From Trigonopsis variabilis (Eukaryota; Ascomycota; Trigonopsidomycetes; Trigonopsidales; Trigonopsidaceae), in the NCBI GenBank assembly GCA_003707065.3, contig PPXM03000002.1:1612001-1676000 (forward strand): DNA of 64,000 nt, written 5' to 3'. The notes beneath the pieces were generated by a model. The model worked only from the letters and a program-made list of their open reading frames with translations, was not told the origin of the DNA and did not search any database. This document shows, piece by piece, positions 33,093-43,360 of this stretch (positions within the stretch are counted from its first letter, which is position 1; each line of letters begins with the position of its first letter). The position numbers were made by a program, and so were the translations under genes.

Positions 33093-33196
33093 TGCTCGAT
33101 GTGAGGTTCGAACTCACGACCTTCAGATTCCCCACAGTTCACTATGGGTCACATATTATATGAGACTGACGCGATAACCAGCTACGCCAATCGAGC
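33093..33196 (-). tRNA. Elongator tRNA-Met (CAT) with a 30-nt intron
   Basis: Read on the minus strand, the gene starts with acceptor arm GCTCGAT (33190-33196) paired with ATCGAGC (33094-33100) and discriminator A at 33093. The D arm GCG/CGC encloses TAGCTGGTTAT, and the T arm is GTGAG-TTCGAAC-CTCAC. The anticodon arm reads TCAGT-CTCATA / A-TCTGA, the conserved elongator-Met form, with anticodon CAT. A 30-nt intron interrupts it one base 3' of the anticodon, the canonical position. A T-rich run (33080-33092, A-rich on the plus strand) follows as a Pol III terminator. Initiator tRNA is excluded by the TTCGAAC loop and the TCAGT anticodon stem. CCA is not encoded. Confidence 0.95.
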
Positions 33197-33644
33197 GCTT
33201 ACTGTGTCAGACTTCCCTTCTTGCGTACGAGAGATGCAACGATTACATAAGCACAATTGCTATTCAATTTTTAGAACGTTAAATAGTCTAAAATGCAAAA
33301 CAATAGGGGACAATGTTTTGAGCTATCCCTTTCTCAAACGTGCAATAGAAATTCGGAGTGAAAGTAGCCAGAGCGACATCGGATTGACCAATAAGAAGCT
33401 CTCATTAAGTAAGAATCTGAACACCCCAGAGACGACTTGCACCTGCCAGGTGTAAATTTACGTAGTGGCATAATGATTTGCTCAAGCTCGTTCAGCATCA
33501 GCGTAGCGATATAGCGGAAATCCACGTGCGAGGGCGGATAGGTTGTGGAGGCTAACTGTGTTTCGCCCTTTTTCGAGTAGAGCGTAGACACGCACTTACG
33601 CGGAACCGCGTGGAAGGTTACCCTGCCGGTTCCGAGTGGCGACC
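33197..33644. other. Gap upstream of MIX17, opposite the tRNA-Met
   Basis: Forms the 5' flank of both the tRNA (minus) and MIX17 (plus). The short frames on both strands have no family resemblance. Nothing else was recognised before the TATA element. Confidence 0.4.
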
Positions 33645-33652
33645 TATATAAG
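33645..33652 (+). promoter_or_regulatory. TATA box of MIX17
   Basis: TATATAAG in a GC-rich surround, ending 30 bases before the ATG at 33683. This implies a very short 5' leader. Confidence 0.6.
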
Positions 33653-33682
33653 GGGCGAGCGGAATCATAACTACAAAAAATA

Positions 33683-34147
33683 ATGCCTCGAAGATCTTCT
33701 GCTGCTCCTAGACGTCCTACTGCTTCATCCGCCCCTCGTGCTCCTGAGCACCGACGGGAAGCCTCTACTGCTGCTTATCCTCATCCGCCTGCAGCAGCTC
33801 ATCCACCTGCAGCAGCTCACCCTCCTCAGGCCTCTCAATCTCCAGGTCTCTTTGGCCAAATGGCTAGCACCGCTGCCGGTGTTGCCGTCGGATCAGCTGT
33901 TGGTCACACCATTGCTGGCGCTGTAGGATCTATTTTCGGAGGATCTTCAGCTCCTGCTGCCTCTGAAGCAGCAGAACCAGTTGCTACCACGAACTATGCT
34001 CAACAGGACCAATACGGTGCTCGACCTTGTGATATGGACGCTCGAAATTTCACCAAGTGCCTTGATGAGAACAATGGAAATATGGAAATCTGTGGCTGGT
34101 ATCTTCAGCAACTGAAGGCCTGTCAGGAAGCCTCCAAGTCTTACTAG
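33683..34147 (+). CDS. MIX17: Twin CX9C mitochondrial protein Mix17 (CHCHD2/CHCHD10 family)
   Basis: Intermembrane-space CHCH protein imported and oxidised by Mia40; its animal relatives CHCHD2/10 affect MICOS and respiration. It is a single exon of 154 aa. The basic N-terminus MPRRSSAAPRRPTASSAPRA is presequence-like. A Pro/Ala/His-rich stretch is built from tandem DNA repeats (HPPAAA units, about 33781-33830), and a Gly/Ala-rich hydrophobic segment (VAVGSAVGHTIAGAVGSIFG) follows. The CHCH domain has both CX9C motifs: C-DMDARNFTK-C and C-GWYLQQLKA-C. All four cysteines are present. It is convergent with RHO3, 236 bp away. Confidence 0.95.
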   Translation: MPRRSSAAPRRPTASSAPRAPEHRREASTAAYPHPPAAAHPPAAAHPPQASQSPGLFGQMASTAAGVAVGSAVGHTIAGAVGSIFGGSSAPAASEAAEPVATTNYAQQDQYGARPCDMDARNFTKCLDENNGNMEICGWYLQQLKACQEASKSY

Positions 34148-34383
34148 GATATTTTATAATGCATACAGCAAGACTAGAGGTATATAATTGTGCATAGTGA
34201 TAAAGCGGCTCTTTGAGTTAACACCACCGTTATAATTGTTTTTTGTATCAATAAAGAAGCTAAAAACATGAGAAAAAGCATTTAATGTAGTCTACAAGAA
34301 AGCAATCAACTCCGCTATTACTAACTGTGGAATTTGGTAACTGCTCCCGAGACATGCCTCCCTCACACCTATAATACACTCAT

Positions 34384-35063
34384 TCACATGATAACACAAC
34401 TTGAAGATTCTTTCTCTTCTGCTCCCTTAGGTTTGGCGCTCAGAGCACACCGAGCAGCTTCAGTGAAGCATTCATTCACGCCGCGATTACGCTTGGCCGA
34501 ACATTCCAGATAGCGCTGAGCTCCAATACGTTTAGCCATTGCTACCCCCTCGTCGAACGTAATGAACTTTGGGGTCTCTGAAGCAATACCCGAGGCCTTT
34601 TCAGCTGCAGTTGGAGCGGCAGAATCTTCCGCCTGGGAGCGCAAGTCGCATTTTAACGCGACCAAAACAATCTTGACACCCGGGCAATGTTCTTGAATCT
34701 CTCCGATCCATTTGGACGCAACATTCTCTAATGAATCGCGTGAGTCAACTGAAAAGCAAAGGATGATTGCATGTGTGTCAGAATAAGACAGTGAACGTAA
34801 GCGATCAAATTCTTCCTGGCCGGCGGTATCCCAGAGAGATACTTGCATGCTTACTCCGTCGACAAAAATATCATGCACATAAGTTTCAAATACTGTGGGC
34901 TCATAAACTTGAGGAAAGTATCCTCGGGTAAACACATTCAACAAGGAGGTCTTGCCACAAGCACCATCGCCTAAAATAACAATTTTACGCTCGACTATTA
35001 TTAGTATGACACAGAGTCTTGATCTAACGTACTCGGTTTTTCATCGCCCCCGCAGAAGCCCAT
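34384..35063 (-). CDS. RHO3: Rho-family GTPase, Rho3 type
   Basis: Small GTPase for polarised exocytosis and actin cables. Exons 35033-35063 and 34384-34994, with a 38-nt intron, give 213 aa. Motifs: P-loop GDGACGKT (residues 19-26), effector loop YEPTVFETYVHDI, switch II WDTAGQEEFDRLRSLSYSDT, base-recognition ALKCDLR and ECSAK. The insert after CDLR and the overall match favour Rho3 over Rho1 or Cdc42. The N-terminus begins MGFCGGDEKP. Cys near the N-terminus could be palmitoylated, as known for Rho3. The C-terminal CaaX box is CVIM; Met at the last position normally directs farnesylation rather than the geranylgeranylation usual for Rho proteins. Confidence 0.93.
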
Positions 35064-35950
35064 GATAGTCGGAGTGAAGGCTTCTCGTCACGTAGCAACA
35101 ATCGCTTTCATATGACACAGCGCCTTAACTATTTTTGGTTTTACTCATATTGTATCATTTTAATTATTGAATTACTTGTATAGTCAGCGTTTATTCTCTG
35201 GACCACGAGCGTAATCATTTAGTTATTTTGTTTGCGGTTCTAAATGATGCCTCTGACATAGCGAGTCCTGACATAAAAGATTGATAGGCTACGTCTAAAA
35301 TATTAATGATATTAGAATACAGTTAGTATATTGTTTAAATGTTTTAGCTATGCGGAAGAATCTTTTAGGTTCACTCTGTCTTCTTTCATAATAAAAAACT
35401 CCCTAAGCATTCCACTGAGCGAGATTAGTTTCAGAAGAAGGACATTATCACTTGTGAAAACGCTAGTGGGCTTGCCGAAAGCATGTTAATATGCTAGTGT
35501 CTGACTTTATACAAAGATAGTTGACGATAACTATCAGATGGGTCGCTTTGAGGAAACTTACACGTGAACTAGTACCTCTTTCATAGCAGAAAGCGAGCTT
35601 AGACCACTATGTACTGATCATAAGAATAATCTGATAGCTTGTGAATTCTCTTTTAAAGTTGAGATTGTTCACCAGGCAAATTCAAGATACTATCAAGGAA
35701 TGAAAGTCGGACAACTGGAATCTTGACATTGAAGGAGAAATAAAATAGCTGAACAGAAAATGACATCACAAAGTCTAAAGTAAAAAAAACTGACATGTGG
35801 TGTTTCCAATCATCAGATATAAACAAACAATAACTGTTGCCTCGGCAGCAAGCCGCCCCTTTCCAAAGAGTCCACCATAATAGGTTACCCCTTTCCACTC
35901 GACTCTCAAGCTGTCATTCTTTCGTTTCTATCAACTACAGTCATTCCTTA
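35064..35950. promoter_or_regulatory. Long divergent promoter region, RHO3 / polarity kinase
   Basis: 887 bp, AT-rich, between two divergently transcribed cell-polarity genes. No frame, RNA gene or repeat was recognised. Shared regulation is possible but not shown. Confidence 0.4.
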
Positions 35951-38900
35951 ATGCCTCCTCGTGCTCCTCCGTCGGGGTTTGCAAAAGCTGCTGCTCAAGT
36001 CGCATTAAATAATGATATGAACTCGCGTCAGAAAGGTCGTCCCACGACGAACTCGACGACTCGAGTCTCTAAGACTAGGCAGCCTGTTAAGGGAACCGAC
36101 ATGAATGGCAAGACTACATCAACGGTGGAACAAGACAGCCAAACGCAGAAAAGGATCTCTACCATTTCTTCCTCGTCTTCGCGAAAGCATACGACTCATA
36201 TTGGACCATGGCGACTCGGAAGAACCCTCGGTCGAGGCTCAAGTGGCAGAGTCCGATTAGCTCGACATTCTGGCACCGGTCAATTGGCCGCGGTAAAGAT
36301 CTTACCTAAGGTTCATGTGCACGGTGATGGCATTCAAACAGGGCATTCTGGGAATGTCTTACCCCCGGGAATCGAAAAAGAGGTTATCATCATGAAGTTG
36401 ATCCGTCATCCTAATGTCATGGGTCTATATGATGTATGGGAAAACCGCGGTGAACTGTAAGTCTCGGTTCCCTTGAAGCACGTCGTCGACGCGTCAAAGT
36501 GATCGACGAGGAAAATTAACTTGCCGTGATTCACGCGTTTTTTTCTTTGATATCTCTTTAATTTACTTTAATATTATTCATGATTTTATATTATTCACGC
36601 TAACATTTCTAGATATCTTGTCTTGGAGTATGTTGAAGGTGGTGAACTTTTTGACTATCTTATTAGTCGAGGCCGACTTAATGAGTCAGAGGCAGTGAGA
36701 TTTTTTTCTCAGATTATCGCTGGAGTTGATTACTGCCACAAGTTCAACATCTGCCATCGAGATCTCAAACCAGAAAACCTTCTTTTGGACAAACATGGAA
36801 ATATCAAAATTGCGGACTTTGGAATGGCCGCTCTAGAGACAGCAGGAAGGCTGCTGGAAACCAGTTGTGGATCTCCTCATTATGCATCACCCGAAATCGT
36901 ATCTGGAAGACCTTATCATGGTGCACCATCAGATATTTGGTCCTGTGGAATTATTCTTTTCGCTCTGTTAACAGGACATTTACCTTTTGATGACGATAGA
37001 ATCCGTGCTTTATTGTTAAAAGTCCAGAGTGGAAGATATACCATGCCAAGGGATCTTTCTCTGGAGGCCAAGGATCTCATCTCTCGAATCCTGGTAGTTG
37101 ATCCTAAAGAAAGGATAAGCATGCGGGAAATCTATGCTCATCCTTTACTTCAAAAATACTCTGTTCGTGATCCTGCCCTCTCCCCTCGCATTGCAAAGTT
37201 GCCTTCTATCCTTTGTCCCGTGAGAACAAAACAAGATATCGATCCTGAGATTCTTCGTAACTTGCAAATCCTATGGCATGGTGCTCCTCGATCTACCATT
37301 TCAGATGCTCTTTTAGCACCAGGAGCAAACCCTGAAAAGACATTCTATTGTCTCCTCCTCCAATATCGCAGTGAACATCGTGATGACCCTGAAGATGTCA
37401 TTTCCAAGGTTGAAAGACCCTCATCGATGGTGCAACCTATTAAGTCCGTTCATGCAGCCGAACAAATATCTGAACAGCCCCGCATACCCAATGAAGAGAC
37501 ACGCTCATTAGTAGTGGAAGTCCAAGAGAACCAAAGACCCGTTGAATCCTCCGAGACAGATATGGTGCCAGGATCGCTTGCTAACGAGAACGCTATTACT
37601 CCTTCGCCCTCTATTCATATTCCGTCTCTCCCTACACCACCCTCTCGCAAAGATACGAGACATATCACGAGTCCTACAAGATCTCTGCGTCGGGGACGAC
37701 AGTCACAAATTTCTGTCAGTTCGTTGGCATCCCATCACTCTCGCCATAGTGTCTTATTCCGTCATCGTTCCAAAAATAGATCGACTGCTTCTCTTGGTCA
37801 CCACCGACAAGCGAGTCGCAACCTAAGCCAAATCGCGCTTGACCCAACTTTGGACGATACTCTGGTCTTACCATCCTCTCGTGATAGCTATCGCTCGGCA
37901 CTGGGTCGAATTCCGCTTACCCTCCGCGAAGAACATGTCAATACAAAAGACTTTGAAGCTATTTGTGAACAAGCATTTTTTCATGAGCCCCGAAAAGTCC
38001 GCCGCCGTCCGGTTGGAAGTCGGTTGTTGGATGATATTATTGCTGATTTATCTTACTTGCGCGTGAATGACCTAGTATCTGCAAAAGAGAATGTCACGCC
38101 GGAAAAGGAGAAAGAGGAATTTGAGATAACTGAGAAACCGATGGAATCGGAGGTTGCTGAGAAAGGTGATCCTTCTGGAGAGTCTGATCAATTGAAGGGC
38201 CAGAAAATTCAACCACTCCTATTGGATGCCGGTGTGATCAAATCCAGTGCGCCTAAACCCATATCTCCTAGAAGACGATGTCGAAACATCCTTTCAGCGT
38301 CATTTCTTCCTTCCGTCTTGGAAGACGACGAGGACTTTGCTTTTGCCATCGAAGAAGAACTGGGGAGGCTGCGGGGAGATCGTACTCCTCGACGTCGCTC
38401 TGTTCGAAACTCTCGGCAAAAGCTTAACACAAGTTATGCCAATTTGAGTCTTGCTTTGAGTCATGGATCTGTTCGAGCATCCCGAATGGTGGAGCCTGAG
38501 CCTGAAATAATGCCAGTTAATACTAAAGATGAATGGGACTGGGATGAGCATAATGAGCCAAATAAGGAAACTATAGAATCGAGTGCAGAGGAGAAGAATA
38601 TTGAAATTTTGTCGGAACGGGACAAGGCCATTGCAGAGCAGCCGAAAGAAAAAGTAAATCCAATGCCTGGACCGACTGCGAATAATAGAAATTCAGAGAT
38701 GGAGGTAAAGACTGTAAGGCAAGGTGAACCTGTGGCACGGAAACCCGTTGGATCACTTCTAGTGGAGGAGACGGATAATCATTTGCGGATTCCAAAAAGA
38801 GGAGAAGGTCTTGTTCGGCCGGCGCTCTCCAACAAACCACGAGCCGTTAATGCTCCTGTTCGTAACCAAGGTTCATCCAATCGCAAGCCTTCATTATTTT

Positions 38901-39448
38901 CAAAATTAGGACGCCGACTCAAAGGAGAACTGCAAGTTGGACTTGGAGATGGAGAATTCGTTTCGCCAGAGACTGAAGACACACCTCCAATATTCAATAT
39001 CCCCCCTCCATCTCAGCAAAGGAATGCCTCGGGAAATAGTACTGCAAGTGGACGTTCATTTGATGGTGCAAGGAGCTGGATCTCCAAGATTCTGAATGGC
39101 TCGTCGTCGAGTGAGACCATATTCTCTTCCTTATCAACCTCGGAACTTGAATCAAGAATATATAGCATTCTCAATGATTGGAAAAGATATGGTATTGCTG
39201 GTCTAGACACTGACGGACGGGGGACAATACGGGCGAAGGTCCTGAGTAAAAATGCTTTAGACGTGAAACCAGTACGGATTCGGATAGAGATTGCAAAGGG
39301 ACAAGGCGGATCGGTTGCAGTTTTTATTCAAGAGCGAGGCTCACCTGCATCATTTGCTCGGTTGATAAGCGAGGTGGATAAGGTACTCGGGGAGATGGCC
39401 AATAATCATCAGGCAAGAGGACAAGCGCGCGCGAGGGTGAATGTCTGA
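35951..39448 (+). CDS. Gin4/Hsl1/Cdr2-type morphogenesis protein kinase
   Basis: Nim1-related Ser/Thr kinase that links septins or cortical nodes to Wee1 and mitotic entry. Exons 35951-36456 and 36613-39448 with a 156-nt intron give 1113 aa. The kinase domain starts at about residue 87 with the glycine loop GRGSSGRV, Lys116 in AVKILPK, HRDLKPEN (about 217-224), DFG in KIADFGMA (about 237) and activation segment SCGSPHYASPEI, then a C-lobe. A UBA-like segment after the kinase domain is followed by a long disordered, Ser/Arg-rich middle with basic clusters. At the extreme C-terminus (about residues 1010-1105) is a KA1-like membrane-binding domain containing RIRIEIAKGQGGSVAVFIQE. I cannot decide between Gin4/Kcc4, Hsl1 and fission-yeast Cdr2 orthology from sequence alone. 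Confidence 0.9.
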
Positions 39449-39600
39449 TAGACGTGTTTTGTAAATTACAAGTAGGGATTTTGTAGTTTTACTCCTGATT
39501 TAAAAGAATTGCTAGAAAGAATATCATTCTCTATTTCACCTGCAGTCTACGGGCAAATTTTATCCTGCAGATGATTAATCATTCCCAGCACTTGCTCTAT

Positions 39601-40759
39601 CTAGTCCGACTCGCTCTCGTTGTCTGTAAGTGCGTCCGGAGAATCTTTCACGACATTATTTAAGTAAGTGATAAAAGGGAATAATTCCTTCCATAGGTCT
39701 AAGACCTTATCGAGAGCATCTGATGTCGTAAATAAAGACCTGGGAAATTTCCTAGAGATGACGAAACTTCTAATCTTCATTAACTGCTCAATACGAGGGT
39801 CGGTGGATGGGTCATTAAGGAGATCAAGGAAAGATTGATCTTGGGCGTAGTCCCTCGGAAGCCTTTTCAAAGCATCGGAATTACCATTTCGGATTATTAT
39901 GTCAACTGCATCGTTATCCTCCGGCTCGAGAAATGGTGCCATAGGTAGCTTTGATCGGGGAGTGCCGGGGTCGCCTTTGAGAACTCGAAACAGACCTTTG
40001 GCTCCTCGTGCGATTCTTGTTCGGAGCAGGCCAAGAACCTCATGCTCCTGACTTAACTGCCAAAGACCTCCTCCAACTTTACACCCTTCGAAATCTGTCT
40101 GCTCATTATCGAGCAGACGTTCATGGAGTTCATTAACTCGCGCGCCAATTCTTATGAAATATTTTGCATACGTTCCTTTCCGACCAGTCCTCGATAACGA
40201 GCAGGCAAAGTAAGGTTTATAGGGTAGTGCGTTGCTAGCAAAACGGATATCTTTACTAGATGGTCAGAACAGGTCTTTTCTCTACATACGGTACACGATA
40301 GGTCAAGTCTTTGGCCGGAAATGTTGGAATCGTATCATCCACTTCATTGATTCTTTCGTTGAGTCCTTGCTCAATGAACTTATTGAAATTATCCTTGCAT
40401 TTAAGATAGACTTTATGGTATTTATGGAACCAGTCTCTGTTATTATTAAATGAGAGCCCATCCATATATCTGAATGTTGCTTCAATTATTCTCAAGTCTT
40501 TTCCGCTGTCAAGATCTGTGCCGAAATCTGCAAATTCATCTTTGTCGGCCACGAATACCTCGCCAGCTTTCAATCTGACCGATTTCTTGCACCTTTTCCG
40601 ATTGCTATCCTTATAATTTTTCCTTTCTTCATCCATAAGATCTAGTTTCTGAGATTCAGGGAGGCTCTTATTTCCGGAGGACTCCAATAAGTCATCATCG
40701 GACTCTTCCGACTCAGATAAGATCCTCTTCTTTTGGCGACTTGCGGAGTATATGGGCAT
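39601..40759 (-). CDS. DUF2461 (TIGR02453) family protein
   Basis: Conserved family of unknown biochemical function found in fungi and bacteria. Exons 40290-40759 and 39601-40255, with a 34-nt intron (branch TCTGACC), give 374 aa. Family landmarks are the start block LSFNNNRDWFHKYHKVYLKC, DIRFASNALPYKPYFACSLS after the intron, then RTGRKGTYAKYF and VGGGLW, and LPRDYAQDQSF near the C-terminus. The N-terminus is acidic and Ser-rich (SESEESDDD) followed by a basic run (RKRCKK) that could be a nuclear signal. An in-frame 39-nt segment beginning GTTAATGAAC (40102-40140) and ending in AG interrupts the conserved block between ARI-like and GGGLW. It could be an intron and would leave the frame intact either way. 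Confidence 0.82.
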
Positions 40760-41039
40760 TTATAGAAGCTAAAGGAACGCTTTAATTATTTCAACTTGAT
40801 AGTTTGATTTTATTCCCTCAGGTAACGTTCATTCTATGAGAGGGTAGGAGTGAGTAGCTTGCTACCGAAGTACCCCCAGTATATGTATGTGTAACCACAT
40901 TCGGAGATTTATACAGAGTGATCTTGAGGGATTATATGAAAATACTCTATTGAACTTTTACATCGTATAAAAGAAAACGTGGGGCGGAAATAAAAAATGG
41001 TGTACATAAAGGCATCTTTGCTTAACTATTCACACGATC
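40760..41039. other. Gap between the DUF2461 gene and COA1
   Basis: 280 bp in tandem minus orientation, AT-rich. Only promoter and terminator functions are expected; nothing specific was recognised. Confidence 0.35.
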
Positions 41040-41735
41040 TTACCAATATCCATTTTTTTGGGGTTCTTCTTCAGGTATTTCGGGACCTAAAGTCTCTTCA
41101 GTCATGTCATAAATCTTACCGTCGGACAACAGTTCAAAGCCCCAATCAATCATCTCGAACTTACGAGTAAAAGGGTTTCTGTCGGCTTTAAAGAATACTC
41201 GAGCCTTATCTTTGGACCCTTTGACAACATAAGATATATCAATATGTCCCTTTACGAGACTGAGGTCTCCCGATATCCACGGGAATGCCGAATTGAAGAC
41301 AATCCCTTCTCCCAAGAGTTCCCTGGCCGAAGGTGACTGACGTAAAGCAAACAAAGTAGATGACACAATCGGATTGGCCATCCTTTCATAATTGAAGGCA
41401 ACTCCTCCAATAGCTATCATCACAACCACATAAACAGCGAAATAGATCCGCCTTCGTTGTCGTCGTCCCAGAACATCTGGTAAGTCAACGTCAACCGTCA
41501 TCGGAGACTCTTTTTTCTTGAAGCTTTTATTTGAAATCTTATCTGGAATCTCATTAGAATATGACCTCGATCCTTTCCACCCGGTCATCATTGCGTGTCT
41601 CTTCAGCAGACCATTTCTCTCTGCCATGGAACTAAAACAAGTTTGTCGCTCTATCATAATTATCCTTTGCAAAGGTTTCCCTCGAACAATGATTCGACTC
41701 CATGGCTTTAGACCCAGTTCTCGCCAAATCATCAT
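41040..41735 (-). CDS. COA1: Cytochrome c oxidase assembly factor Coa1
   Basis: Inner-membrane factor that binds newly made Cox1 with Mss51 and Shy1 during complex IV assembly. It is a single exon of 231 aa. A basic, presequence-like N-terminus (RELGLKPWSRIIVRGKPLQR) and a further basic region precede one membrane segment (IYFAVYVVVMIAIGGVAFNY). The intermembrane-space part carries the family block SPSARELLGEGIVFNSAFPW, ISGDLSLVKGHIDISYVVKG and ARVFFKADRNPFTRKFEMID. Two adjacent ATGs lie at 41735 and 41732; the first is used. The family match rests on the block around ARELLG to the C-terminus and is good. Confidence 0.88.
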   Translation of the reverse strand: MMIWRELGLKPWSRIIVRGKPLQRIIMIERQTCFSSMAERNGLLKRHAMMTGWKGSRSYSNEIPDKISNKSFKKKESPMTVDVDLPDVLGRRQRRRIYFAVYVVVMIAIGGVAFNYERMANPIVSSTLFALRQSPSARELLGEGIVFNSAFPWISGDLSLVKGHIDISYVVKGSKDKARVFFKADRNPFTRKFEMIDWGFELLSDGKIYDMTEETLGPEIPEEEPQKNGYW

Positions 41736-42284
41736 GGTGGTAGGTTAGTATGGGGATCAATCCCGTCTGGCAAAGTCTAGCGTTGCAGCAACCGCCAAAA
41801 ATGCGAGCTCACAAAGGCAATAGCACAATTAGACAGAACATTACTATACGGCTGACATGTGGAGCTAATAAAGACCAGTTATGTATCTGAAACATTTATT
41901 AAGAACACCCCTGTCTCTTAGATATCGTCGAGGAGAAGTGTCCTTAGGATTATTCATTCATAGATTTTCCATCATGAGAGTCAGCTGCCAAAGTAGTAGA
42001 TTGTGAAATTATTTAGTTATGATTTTGTGATAGAAATACGTATGACGTCTGACTTCTCAGCGCAAAAAGACAAAGATTTACTGCTTCATCACGCTGTTTA
42101 TCTTCAGAGCGGCCGTCGTCCTCAGTAAGAAAGCCGGGCCTCTCTAATTTACTCTCTATGCTTAAAGAGAGTTTTTGTTGCAACAACCATTTAGCGAAAA
42201 ACAAACACTCGTTGCACTCACTGCAGCTGGATCGGATCCGTTGTCGTTGCCGGGCACGTCTTTTTTTCTTCCTCCCACCGCCAA
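41736..42284. promoter_or_regulatory. Divergent promoter region, COA1 / MRPL9
   Basis: 549 bp between two divergent nuclear genes for mitochondrial proteins. Short open frames here (for example 42013-42204 minus, 42175-42462 plus) are in conflict and lack family resemblance. No specific element was identified. Confidence 0.4.
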
Positions 42285-43166
42285 ATGCTGCGCTCTTATC
42301 GCTTCTCTTGTAGAAGTTTTACTACTTATTCGCGTCTACTGCGGCCAGTTTTGTTCAAAGATGGGTCCAATCCAGAAGTTGCTGTTGAGATCGACTCTAA
42401 GAATGGAGCCCCTCCGGCTTCGAAAGTCATTTTTGAGGATAGCCCACAACAAGCTCATCTGAGACGAATGATCTTACCTAGAACTGGATTGCTATGTAAG
42501 AAAAGGGGGATGCTGCCTTGGTTTGAAGCATCAGGTGAGCGAGTCGCTGCTACGCTATTGCAGGTAGACCGAGTCCAGGTTCTCTACATCAAGACGGTCG
42601 AAAAAGAAGGATACTCGGCTGTACAACTTGGAGCTGGGACAAGAAGTCTCAACAAGTTGACAAAGAAGATGGCTGGTCACTATTCACGAGCAGAAGTCTT
42701 TCCTAAAGAGCAGATTGCTGAATTCCAAATCGATAGCAGGTTTCAAGATAAGGTACCTGCTGTCGGAAGTGTTCTTGAGGCTGATCATTTCGAAGCCGGC
42801 CAATTCATTGATGTCATTGGTACAACTAAGGGAAAAGGTTTTGCAGGTGTCATGAAACGCCATGGCTTTAAAGGTCTCCCTGCGTCGCATGGACATTCCC
42901 TTTCTCATAGATCAGCCGGTTCGACTGGTAATTGTCAAGATCCCGGACGGGTGCTTCCAGGAAAGAAAATGGCCGGCCGAATGGGAGGCATTCAGCATAC
43001 CGTTCATAACTTGGAAGTGCTTCATGTCGATAAGGAGCATGGCGCAATTATCGTCAAAGGAGCTGTTCCCGGAGCTAAAAACAGTTTCGTGAAAGTACGA
43101 GACGCCATCTATCCACATTTCTATGACATCCATCGACAACGCAAGGCCGATTTTTGGTCTCAATAA
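42285..43166 (+). CDS. MRPL9: Mitochondrial large-subunit ribosomal protein uL3m
   Basis: Mitoribosomal protein L3 near the peptidyl-transferase centre. It is a single exon of 293 aa. The presequence MLRSYRFSCRSFTTYSRLLR is Arg/Ser-rich. The L3 fold carries TGLLCKKRGMLPWFEASGER, DVIGTTKGKGFAGVMKRHGF (family hallmark GxTKGKGFxGxxKRH), GSTGNCQDPGRVLPGKKMAG and KGAVPGAKNSFVKVRDA, all in the expected order. The ATG at 42285 is the first that gives the presequence. It is convergent with CRM1, 194 bp apart. Confidence 0.96.
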   Translation: MLRSYRFSCRSFTTYSRLLRPVLFKDGSNPEVAVEIDSKNGAPPASKVIFEDSPQQAHLRRMILPRTGLLCKKRGMLPWFEASGERVAATLLQVDRVQVLYIKTVEKEGYSAVQLGAGTRSLNKLTKKMAGHYSRAEVFPKEQIAEFQIDSRFQDKVPAVGSVLEADHFEAGQFIDVIGTTKGKGFAGVMKRHGFKGLPASHGHSLSHRSAGSTGNCQDPGRVLPGKKMAGRMGGIQHTVHNLEVLHVDKEHGAIIVKGAVPGAKNSFVKVRDAIYPHFYDIHRQRKADFWSQ

Positions 43167-43360
43167 TTGTAAATATGATAATCAGGTTCATCGTCATTCC
43201 AAGCTACGTAATATGTATACTCATTCTATAGAAGCCTTTTTTCAATGTACAGTTACAGCCATCCCCAGTCCTCCAATGATTCGGAGCTCTGTACACGTCT
43301 CTTTCCTTTCGCACTTGAAGGAGCTATTATAGAACCATGCTCATTAATCTCGATTTCCAG

